In this document: positions 1 through 5,215 of the stretch, piece after piece | How positions within the stretch are numbered: position 1 is the stretch's first letter | Layout of the letters: each line of letters starts with the position of its first letter | From: ZC4RG29 sp035304385 | Lineage (GTDB): Bacteria > Bacteroidota > Bacteroidia > Cytophagales > Cyclobacteriaceae | Assembly: GCA_035304385.1 (NCBI GenBank) | Contig: DATGQD010000024.1 | Span: 1 to 8,561, forward strand | DNA length: 8,561 bases | Reading direction: 5' to 3' | The notes under the pieces: model-generated | Seen by the model: only the letters and a program-made list of their open reading frames with translations | Told to the model about the DNA's origin: nothing | Databases searched by the model: none | Made by a program: the position numbers and the translations under genes

Positions 1-202
1 GCAATATCGGATTTGACACCGCACCGCCGCCGTTGCCGCCACCGTTGCCGCTTTTAGGGGGGTCGTTGATATCCATTCCGAATGGACCGTTGTCGTTGTC
101 ACAGGCGATCATTCCCATCGACAAGAAAACGGCAAGAAACAAATACATCCGATTTCCGCCTTTGGATCGTTTTATTTTTTCAATCTGCTCTCTTCGCTTC
201 AT
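1..202 (-). CDS. Putative surface lipoprotein, N-terminal part (cut by window edge)
   Basis: The reading frame is open to the window edge and encodes a lipoprotein signal peptide. A hydrophobic stretch (YLFLAVFLSMGMIAC) ends in a lipobox M-I-A-C. The Asp/Asn-rich residues after the cysteine (CDNDNG) resemble the acidic export signals of Bacteroidota surface lipoproteins. A flexible Gly/Asn-rich linker (SGNGGGNGGG) follows, and the functional domain lies outside the window. Two in-frame ATGs are possible. The one at 202 adds an 18-residue Lys/Arg-rich n-region. The one at 148 starts directly at the hydrophobic core and would leave no positive charge. I prefer 202 for that reason, but neither has a Shine-Dalgarno sequence. 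The function cannot be told from this fragment. Confidence 0.62.
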   Translation of the reverse strand, partial: MKRREQIEKIKRSKGGNRMYLFLAVFLSMGMIACDNDNGPFGMDINDPPKSGNGGGNGGGAVSNPIL

Positions 203-260
203 TTTGCATCTTGGTTTTTAAGTAATACAATGCCTGGTCCGTCGACATAACGCACCTCCC

Positions 261-412
261 TGGTCCCAGCGGGACCAAATGTTTGTAGCAAGGATGTTGA
301 ACGTGAACGCCCGTCCCGTAGGGACGGAATGTTTGTAGCACACGCGTTGAATGCGTCCACCGCGTCCCGTAGGGACGCAATGTTTGTAGAATCGATGTGA
401 ACGATTTCCCCG
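261..412. repeat. Three tandem ~50-bp hairpin units
   Basis: Three units begin at 261, 311 and 362, giving periods of 50 and 51 bp. Each opens with a perfect 7-bp stem and 3-nt loop (261-277, 311-327, 362-378), followed by the conserved box AATGTTTGTAG. The stems share GTCCC/GGGAC, but their two outer base pairs change in a compensating way: TG/CA, CC/GG and GC/GC. Copies 2 and 3 carry a second small hairpin with a 7-nt loop (342-356 with ACGC/GCGT arms, 390-406 with AATCG/CGATT arms). The patch is non-coding; the short ORFs through it are made of the repeat itself. It looks like a REP/BIME-like palindromic element. An RNA-level role is an alternative. The name and mechanism are inferred. Confidence 0.8.
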
Positions 413-425
413 CGTTAAATCCAGC

Positions 426-470
426 TGACGTGAAGGGAACTCTATGGCCAACGCCCTTCCCTTCACGTCA
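426..470. terminator. Perfect 14-bp inverted repeat after the SDR gene, possible terminator
   Basis: The arms TGACGTGAAGGGAA (426-439) and TTCCCTTCACGTCA (457-470) are perfectly complementary around a 17-nt loop. The hairpin begins 10 nt past the stop of the minus-strand dehydrogenase, where a terminator or a 3'-end stabilising structure would be expected. No T-run follows on either strand, so it is not a canonical intrinsic terminator. It could instead be a protein-binding dyad or part of the repeat cluster next to it. Confidence 0.45.
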
Positions 471-480
471 ACCGACTCCC

Positions 481-1233
481 CTACTGTGCGAGATATCCGC
501 CGTCTATTGGATAATACGCGCCTGTCACAAATGACGCCTTATCTGAATTCAGCCATACCGCTAATTCGGCGACTTCATTCGGTTCGCCAAGACGACCTAT
601 GGGGTGCAGACCGACAAGCGCATTAAGGGTTGCTTCGTCGAGTGAATTCACAACCAATGGTGTACGAACGTAACCGGGTCCGATCGCGTTGATGCGCACA
701 CCGCGGCTCGCATACGACAACGCTGCGGCCTTGGTAAGACCAATGACGCCATGTTTAGCGGCCACATAGGCCGGGGACATCGCCGTACCCACCTGACCCA
801 GGATGGACGCCATATTGATGATGCTACCACCGCCCGAATCGAGAATGGCGGGTATCTGGTAACGCAGACCGTAAAAGACACCGGAAAGATTGATGGCAAT
901 CACTTTGTCCCATCCGTCGACAGGATATTCTCCTGTATCGGCAAGCGGTCCGCCAATACCGGCATTGTTGACTGCCAGATGCAGACCACCATATTTCTTA
1001 ACGGCCTCCTCCACTACCTTCTGGTTGTCTTCAGGACTGGAAGAGTCCGCTTTAACGAAAATGGCTTTTCCGCCTGCACGCGTGATCTCATCGACGGTCT
1101 CTTTACCGCCTTTTTCGTCCAGGTCGGATACGACTACTTGTGCGCCCTCTTTTCCATAGAGGACGGCAATCGCCCTGCCAATGCCCGAACCGGCACCTGT
1201 GACGATCGCTGTTTTGTTATTCAATAGGCTCAT
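481..1233 (-). CDS. Classical short-chain dehydrogenase/reductase (SDR), NAD(H)-preferring
   Basis: This is a 250-residue cytoplasmic oxidoreductase of the classical SDR family, which transfers hydride between NAD(P) and an alcohol/ketone substrate. Visible motifs are the TGAGSGIG dinucleotide-binding loop (12-19), NNAG (89-92), catalytic Asn115, Ser143, Tyr156 and Lys160 (YxxxK), and a C-terminal IDGGY. Asp37 at the end of beta-2 suggests preference for NAD(H) over NADP(H). The substrate cannot be assigned. The start at 1233 gives MSLLNNKTAIVTG, the normal family N-terminus. An in-frame start at 1308 would add 25 residues that do not look like SDR sequence. It lies 103 nt downstream of the YceI-like gene on the same strand and may be co-transcribed with it. 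Confidence 0.93.
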   Translation of the reverse strand: MSLLNNKTAIVTGAGSGIGRAIAVLYGKEGAQVVVSDLDEKGGKETVDEITRAGGKAIFVKADSSSPEDNQKVVEEAVKKYGGLHLAVNNAGIGGPLADTGEYPVDGWDKVIAINLSGVFYGLRYQIPAILDSGGGSIINMASILGQVGTAMSPAYVAAKHGVIGLTKAAALSYASRGVRINAIGPGYVRTPLVVNSLDEATLNALVGLHPIGRLGEPNEVAELAVWLNSDKASFVTGAYYPIDGGYLAQ

Positions 1234-1336
1234 AATTTTGTTGTTAAGGGTTGCCAGGATCGTTTTGAAGAGGGTCTGGCTTGTGCCGCCTGCCAAAGCA
1301 GACGACACGTACCGACCGCGTGGAAATTGGTAACTA

Positions 1337-1885
1337 TCAGACTTGCTTCACCAACTGAACCTCAGCGCTGATCTTTACTTCTTCCCCTACCAACACGCCA
1401 CCAGTCTCCAGGGCCGCGTTCCAGTTGAGCTTATAGTCCGTCCTCTTGATCTTTCCTGTCAGAGAGAATCCTGCCTTGGTATTACCCCAGGGATCCTTGC
1501 CAATGCCACCCATTTCTACATCAAGGGCTATCGGTAAGGTGACGTCACGGATCGTCAGGTCACCATGCAAGATAAAGTTTTCGTCGTCCTTCTTTTCGAT
1601 GCGGGTCGACTTGAATTTAATCTGTGGATATTTATCCGCGGCAAAAAAGTCGTCGGATTTCAAGTGTTTGTCCCGATCTTCGTTATGGGTGGTAATCGTA
1701 TCTACGTCGGCGGTAAACTCGATCGAGGCGGTTGAAAAGTCGTCGCCTTCTGTTTCGACGCTAGCGTCGAATTTACCGAATGTACCGGATACCGACGTTA
1801 TCATCATGTGTTTCACACGGAAGCCGATTTCACTGTGTCCAGGATCAAGGCTCCATTTCGTTTTTACTGCTGTTTTTTCTGCCAT
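1337..1885 (-). CDS. YceI-family protein (lipocalin-like, polyisoprenoid-binding fold)
   Basis: The 182-residue product spans the whole YceI domain. Family landmarks are the N-terminal WSLDPGHS (11-18), the HNEDRDKHLKSDDFF block (67-81), the TIRDVTLP segment (111-118), and the C-terminal RTDYKLNWN...GGVLVGEEVKI block. YceI proteins form a lipocalin-like barrel that binds long isoprenoid lipids such as quinone-type chains. Many family members are periplasmic, but this one starts MAEKTAVKTKW and has no signal peptide, so it is probably cytoplasmic. The ATG at 1885 lies a short distance below a TAnnTTTG -7 element. It is divergent from the dioxygenase operon and followed by the SDR gene. A stress or lipid-quinone role is only inferred from the family and neighbours. 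Confidence 0.93.
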   Translation of the reverse strand: MAEKTAVKTKWSLDPGHSEIGFRVKHMMITSVSGTFGKFDASVETEGDDFSTASIEFTADVDTITTHNEDRDKHLKSDDFFAADKYPQIKFKSTRIEKKDDENFILHGDLTIRDVTLPIALDVEMGGIGKDPWGNTKAGFSLTGKIKRTDYKLNWNAALETGGVLVGEEVKISAEVQLVKQV

Positions 1886-1910
1886 GGTATTTTTGTTTTT
1901 GTTTATGTAA

Positions 1911-1918
1911 CAAAGATA
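1911..1918 (-). promoter_or_regulatory. Bacteroidota-type -7 element for the YceI-like gene
   Basis: Read on the minus strand this is TATCTTTG, an exact match to the Bacteroidota -7 consensus TAnnTTTG. It sits 25 nt upstream of the ATG at 1885, leaving room for a short A/T-rich leader. No clear TTTG -33 element is seen at the usual distance. Confidence 0.6.
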
Positions 1919-1951
1919 AAACAGCGGGTAGGCCGATTTCGTTGAACCAGG

Positions 1952-1986
1952 TTAAGAAATGCGGCGGTTTACAAGAGTTTTCTTAA
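1952..1986. promoter_or_regulatory. Inverted repeat midway between divergent promoters (candidate operator)
   Basis: The arms TTAAGAAA (1952-1959) and TTTCTTAA (1979-1986) are perfectly complementary and separated by 19 nt. The centre, about 1969, coincides with the midpoint between the minus-strand -7 element (1911-1918) and the plus-strand one (2021-2028). Since both flanking genes point away, a terminator is not expected here. A shared binding site for a regulator of both units is a reasonable inference. Confidence 0.4.
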
Positions 1987-2020
1987 ACTAGATTAACGAT
2001 CCACGGGGGTAACCCGGTCG

Positions 2021-2028
2021 TAACTTTG
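2021..2028 (+). promoter_or_regulatory. Bacteroidota-type -7 element for the dioxygenase operon
   Basis: TAACTTTG matches TAnnTTTG exactly and lies 35 nt upstream of the dioxygenase ATG. A short GGGTAACCC palindrome sits just upstream, and no convincing -33 TTTG is visible. Confidence 0.6.
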
Positions 2029-2047
2029 CCAACACACATTTCGCGCC

Positions 2048-2054
2048 AGGAGGG
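2048..2054 (+). promoter_or_regulatory. Strong Shine-Dalgarno AGGAGGG for the dioxygenase gene
   Basis: AGGAGGG lies 9 nt before the ATG at 2064, an ideal ribosome-binding site that fixes this start. No other gene in the window has one at the correct distance, in line with the general lack of Shine-Dalgarno sites in Bacteroidota. Confidence 0.75.
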
Positions 2055-2063
2055 CGTACTATT

Positions 2064-2999
2064 ATGAACCACAATGTCAAGGGATTTCACCACATCACGG
2101 CCATCGCAAGCGAAGCAAAACGGAACCTGACCTTCTACACAGAGGTACTCGGATTGCGACTGGTTAAAAAGACAGTCAATTTTGACGATCCCGGCACTTA
2201 CCACTTTTACTTCGGCAACGAAACCGGCACACCGGGGACGATCCTCACCTTTTTTCCCTGGCAGGGCGTTCCCAAAGGAAGGCAGGGAACAGGCATGTCA
2301 ACAGAGGTAGGGTACGCGGTACCGGCCGGTAGCCTGCCCTTTTGGAAAGAACGACTCGCGCGGTTTGGCTTCAGCGTCAGCCAATCCGGGACGCGCTTTG
2401 GAGAGGCTTTCATAACTTTTGAGGATCCCGACGGCATGCCCTTGTCGCTCATCGAACCCGTCACTGCCGATGATCGCGAACCCTGGGTAACCGAAGAAAT
2501 CAATAAAGACGTAGCCATCCGCGGCTTTCATAGCACGACGCTCATGCTGAGAACCGTTGAAAACACAGCTGCCGTTCTTACAGAAGTGCTGGGATATGAA
2601 CTGGCAGGAAAAGAGGGCTACCGCCACCGTTATATCACGCGGGCCGTCCCCACCGCAGCAACGGTAGATCTTCTCGAGGCCCCGCAACAGTCTCCCGGCG
2701 TAGGAGCAGCGGGGACAATTCACCACATTGCGTTCAGGGTTGAGAACGAAGAAGCACAGGAAGAAATAAGGAAACAGGTGGATGAGAGGGGATTGAACGT
2801 AACGCCAAAGATCGACCGCAACTACTTCTTCTCGATCTACTTCCGTGAGCCTGGTGGCGTGTTATTCGAGGTCGCTACCGATAATCCCGGGTTTACCGTC
2901 GACGAATCCATCGAGGAACTCGGTACTCACCTTATGCTGCCTCCACGCTACGAACCCCGGCGTGCGGAGATCGAAAAGGTACTTCCGGCCTTGGCGTAA
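2064..2999 (+). CDS. mhqO: Ring-cleaving dioxygenase, two-domain VOC family (MhqO-like)
   Basis: This 311-residue cytoplasmic protein has two vicinal-oxygen-chelate domains (about 6-132 and 152-272). It resembles the hydroquinone-type ring-cleaving dioxygenases that include B. subtilis MhqO. The C-terminal domain has a complete predicted Fe(II) facial triad: His156 (GFHSTT), His221 (HHIAF) and Glu269 (LFEVATD). The N-terminal domain keeps His10 (FHHITA) and Glu131 (LSLIE) but has no His at the matching STEVGYAV strand, so it is probably structural. The expected reaction is oxygen-dependent opening of a hydroquinone or catechol ring. It is the first gene of a three-gene operon ending in an MhqD-like hydrolase, which supports a quinone-detoxification role. 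The exact substrate is unknown, and the gene symbol is by similarity. Confidence 0.88.
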   Translation: MNHNVKGFHHITAIASEAKRNLTFYTEVLGLRLVKKTVNFDDPGTYHFYFGNETGTPGTILTFFPWQGVPKGRQGTGMSTEVGYAVPAGSLPFWKERLARFGFSVSQSGTRFGEAFITFEDPDGMPLSLIEPVTADDREPWVTEEINKDVAIRGFHSTTLMLRTVENTAAVLTEVLGYELAGKEGYRHRYITRAVPTAATVDLLEAPQQSPGVGAAGTIHHIAFRVENEEAQEEIRKQVDERGLNVTPKIDRNYFFSIYFREPGGVLFEVATDNPGFTVDESIEELGTHLMLPPRYEPRRAEIEKVLPALA

Positions 3000-3011
3000 A
3001 TCGCGTTGTCT

Positions 3012-3311
3012 ATGCACGACATCCGACTCAAACTGAACGAAGCAGGCCGCGGCGCCTTCTATCTTGACGAAGGCCAGGAACGGCTCGCGGAAATGGAAGT
3101 GAGCGTCAGCAAGGGCGTACTAACCGTATACCATACGGAGGTGGCTGAGCGGCTTAAGGGAAAGGGTGTTGCCGGCGACCTGATGAAGACTATGGTTTCT
3201 TACGCTCGTGAAAAGAAACTTAAGGTAGTCCCGCTTTGTCCCTACGTGCATTCGCGATTTAAGAAAGATCCGGATGCCTATGCCGACCTCTGGAAACCCG
3301 GTAATTCATGA
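3012..3311 (+). CDS. Mini-GNAT N-acetyltransferase (YidJ-like, Acetyltransf_CG type)
   Basis: This 99-residue protein is about the size of the minimal GNAT family rather than a full GCN5-type enzyme. Visible features are two beta strands around FYLDEGQERLAEMEV and GVLTVYHTEV, an acetyl-CoA-binding loop LKGKGVAGDLM (48-58), and a C-terminal strand with the family-typical LCPYV (75-79, containing Cys76). Members are thought to bind acetyl-CoA, but substrates are mostly unknown. The ATG at 3012 lies 12 nt after the dioxygenase stop; a TTG at 3006 is also in frame but less likely. The next gene starts 4 nt after its stop, so it is the middle cistron of the operon. It may modify a product of the dioxygenase pathway, but this is speculation. 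Confidence 0.88.
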   Translation: MHDIRLKLNEAGRGAFYLDEGQERLAEMEVSVSKGVLTVYHTEVAERLKGKGVAGDLMKTMVSYAREKKLKVVPLCPYVHSRFKKDPDAYADLWKPGNS

Positions 3312-3315
3312 CCTC

Positions 3316-3948
3316 ATGCATACGAAGCAAATAACAACACAGGGACCCAAACCTGAAGCAGCTGAAAGCGCATTGATCCTCCTTCACGGTAGAGGCGCCA
3401 ATGCCCGGGATATTCTCAACCTGGCAGACTACCTCGCGGTTAAGGGCTATGCGCTCCTCGCCCCCCAGGCCACAAATCACACCTGGTATCCATATTCGTT
3501 CCTGGCGCCACCCGAGCAAAACGAGCCCTGGCTTACTTCCGCGCTGGATGTGATAGGCGATATTGTGAACGACCTGAACGCCGCAGGACTGAGCCATGAC
3601 CGCATCTTCTTCGTGGGCTTTTCACAGGGCGCCTGTCTTACCCTCGAGTATGTCGCGCGCAACGCGCGGCGTTGGGGCGGTGTTGTGGCTTTCACCGGAG
3701 GGCTGATCGGCGACCGCATTTACCGAAACCGGTATAAAGGCAACTTCTCATCGACACCGGTATATATCGGTACCAGCGATCCTGACCCCCATGTGCCGGT
3801 GACGCGGGTGGACGAGACCGCACAGGTACTCAGGGAGATGGGTGCTGAGGTGACGGTAGACGTATTCCCCGGCATGGGTCATACGATCAACGACAAAGAA
3901 ATAGAAAAGGCGAACGCGATTATTTTCGGAACTGATCCGAAACCGTAG
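3316..3948 (+). CDS. mhqD: Alpha/beta hydrolase, phospholipase/carboxylesterase family (MhqD-like)
   Basis: This 210-residue serine hydrolase of the acyl-thioesterase/carboxylesterase family appears cytoplasmic, with no signal peptide. The nucleophile is Ser103 in GFSQG, the likely catalytic acid is Asp157 in DPHVP, and His189 lies in GMGHT. LLHGRGAN (22-29) supplies the oxyanion-hole region. Esterases of this group occur with ring-cleaving dioxygenases, as MhqD does with MhqO in B. subtilis, and hydrolysis of ring-opened or ester intermediates is the likely role. The ATG at 3316 is 4 nt after the GNAT stop. An upstream in-frame start at 3274 would overlap that gene and add 14 residues without family character. 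The symbol rests on similarity and context, and the true substrate is not known. Confidence 0.88.
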   Translation: MHTKQITTQGPKPEAAESALILLHGRGANARDILNLADYLAVKGYALLAPQATNHTWYPYSFLAPPEQNEPWLTSALDVIGDIVNDLNAAGLSHDRIFFVGFSQGACLTLEYVARNARRWGGVVAFTGGLIGDRIYRNRYKGNFSSTPVYIGTSDPDPHVPVTRVDETAQVLREMGAEVTVDVFPGMGHTINDKEIEKANAIIFGTDPKP

Positions 3949-3967
3949 GTCGACGATATCGTGATTT

Positions 3968-3992
3968 CGTCATACTTTTGTCCCGTCATACT
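3968..3992 (+). promoter_or_regulatory. Promoter with 9-bp direct repeat upstream of the TRIC gene
   Basis: The -7 element TACTTTTG (3973-3980) matches TAnnTTTG and lies 26 nt before the ATG at 4007. The 9-mer CGTCATACT occurs twice (3968-3976 and 3984-3992), 16 bp apart, with the first copy overlapping the -7 element. A 10-bp palindrome ACGATATCGT (3953-3962) is just upstream. The repeats could bind a regulator, but this is unproven. Confidence 0.5.
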
Positions 3993-4006
3993 GACTTGAA
4001 CAAATC

Positions 4007-4615
4007 ATGGGGTTTCAATACGCACTCGAAATGCTCGGCACATTCTTCTTTGCGATCTCGGGCGCGTTGGCAGTACAAGACCATCACGATGATTTGTTCG
4101 GCGCCAGCTTCACGGGGTTCGTCACGGCCATCGGTGGCGGTACGCTCCGCGATATAATGCTCGGCAGTTATCCCCTGGTATGGATTGGCGATAGTGGATA
4201 CCTGTATGCGATCCTGGCCGGTATTATAGTCGCGTTCATTTTCGTTGAGTCGCTGCAACGCCTTAAACGCACCTTCCTGATATTCGATGCTCTCGGAATT
4301 TCGTTCTTTACGATACTGGGTGTTGAGAAGGCGTTGGGGCTGGGTGTGAGACCCGAGATAGCCGCCATCATGGGCATGTTCACCGCGATAATGGGAGGCG
4401 TGTTGCGCGATGTGCTGACCAATGAGACGCCGGTCCTTTTCCGCAAAGAGATCTACGCTACGGCCTGCCTCTCCGGCGCTGTCCTTTATCTCGTTCTGTT
4501 CAACCTGGAGGTGGGACGCAATATCAATATGGCAGCGTCGATCATCCTGATTTTCCTGGTTCGGCTGATGGCCGTAAAGTACCGGCTTGCCCTTCCCAAC
4601 TTTCGCAACCGCTAG
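4007..4615 (+). CDS. Trimeric intracellular cation (TRIC) channel homologue, UPF0126 family
   Basis: This 202-residue inner-membrane protein has seven hydrophobic segments (about 6-23, 31-46, 62-80, 90-108, 117-133, 148-166, 173-190), the normal size and layout for bacterial TRIC channels (YadS/YicG type). The internal duplication is visible as two glycine-rich RD motifs, GGGTLRD (43-49) and MGGVLRD (129-135). An early AISGALA and a DALGIS (94-99) are also typical. Family members form trimers that conduct K+ and Na+. It is transcribed alone from a promoter just upstream and converges on the antiporter/regulator pair, so the neighbourhood is devoted to cation balance. Its stop TAG overlaps the stop of the convergent gene. 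Confidence 0.93.
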   Translation: MGFQYALEMLGTFFFAISGALAVQDHHDDLFGASFTGFVTAIGGGTLRDIMLGSYPLVWIGDSGYLYAILAGIIVAFIFVESLQRLKRTFLIFDALGISFFTILGVEKALGLGVRPEIAAIMGMFTAIMGGVLRDVLTNETPVLFRKEIYATACLSGAVLYLVLFNLEVGRNINMAASIILIFLVRLMAVKYRLALPNFRNR

Positions 4616-5205
4616 CCAACCCGCTCCCTGCGCGCGAGTCGCGACCGTATCTTGCTCAGGAATTCCGGCGTGATGCCCAGGTACGATGCGATGCTGCGTT
4701 GAGGAACGCTGGCGGGTATGTCGGGGTACTTCTTTATGAAGTTGAGATACCGCTCCTCGGCGGCAACACTCATATTGTCGATCAACCGTTGCTGACTCGC
4801 GACGAGCGCGTTCTCGACGATTATTCTGAAAAACCGCTCAAACTTGGGTACCTTCTGGTAAAGGAGTTGTTGATTGCTCCGCGACAAGAGCAGTACATCC
4901 GTATCTTCGATGGCCTCGATGTTCAGCACCGCCGGTTTCCTTGACAACAGGCTGTACAAGTCTGCTATCCACCAGTCGCGCGTGGCAAAACTCAGGATAT
5001 GCTCTTTTCCCTGCGCGTCAACGGTATAACTTTTCAGCGCTCCGTTCACGACGAAAGCAGAGTAGTTGCAAACCCCTCCCGCCCTCAGGTAGACCTTCTT
5101 TCGTTCGAGAAGCCTTGGTTCCAGTAGCGATGTAAAAAACTCGCTCTCCTCCTGCGTCAGGTCGATGTATCGCGCGACGTTCTTCAATATCAAGCTGAAG
5201 GCCAT
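4612..5205 (-). CDS. Crp/Fnr-family transcriptional regulator
   Basis: This 197-residue protein has an N-terminal cyclic-nucleotide-binding-like beta roll (about 15-125), a connecting helix (about 125-150) and a C-terminal Crp-type helix-turn-helix (about 167-190, IASYLGITPEFLSKIRSRL). In the region matching the E. coli CRP cAMP pocket it reads IADLYSLLSRKPAVLNIEA, without the Gly-Glu and Arg-Ser ligands, so cAMP is unlikely to be the signal. It has a single cysteine, which argues against an FNR-type iron-sulphur cluster. The ligand is unknown. The ATG lies 10 nt after the antiporter stop on the same strand, so the two are probably co-transcribed and it may control that operon. The last codons overlap the convergent TRIC gene. 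Confidence 0.9.
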   Translation of the reverse strand: MAFSLILKNVARYIDLTQEESEFFTSLLEPRLLERKKVYLRAGGVCNYSAFVVNGALKSYTVDAQGKEHILSFATRDWWIADLYSLLSRKPAVLNIEAIEDTDVLLLSRSNQQLLYQKVPKFERFFRIIVENALVASQQRLIDNMSVAAEERYLNFIKKYPDIPASVPQRSIASYLGITPEFLSKIRSRLARRERVG

Positions 5206-5215
5206 GTGGTGATGT

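Noticed and set aside
261..412. CRISPR-like spacing of three repeats
   Set aside because: The repeats are not identical, each contains its own hairpin that varies together with its partner arm, the segments between them also share structure, and no cas gene is present.
218..466. Minus-strand open frame of 82 codons through the hairpin units
   Set aside because: The frame is made of the repeats themselves (recurring YKH-VPTGR-like text), has no family resemblance, and a second frame through the same repeats reads equally open.
751..1227. Plus-strand open frame of 158 codons
   Set aside because: It lies wholly antisense to the SDR gene, whose motifs and length are clear.
1234..1308. N-terminal extension of the SDR protein
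   Set aside because: These 25 residues precede the normal SDR start, have no family counterpart, and lie in what looks like an untranslated spacer.
3006..3011. TTG start for the GNAT gene
   Set aside because: An ATG follows two codons later in the same frame, and neither has a ribosome-binding site that would favour TTG.
3274..3315. Upstream start for the alpha/beta hydrolase
   Set aside because: It would overlap the GNAT gene and add residues without family character; the ATG at 3316, 4 nt after the GNAT stop, is a better fit.
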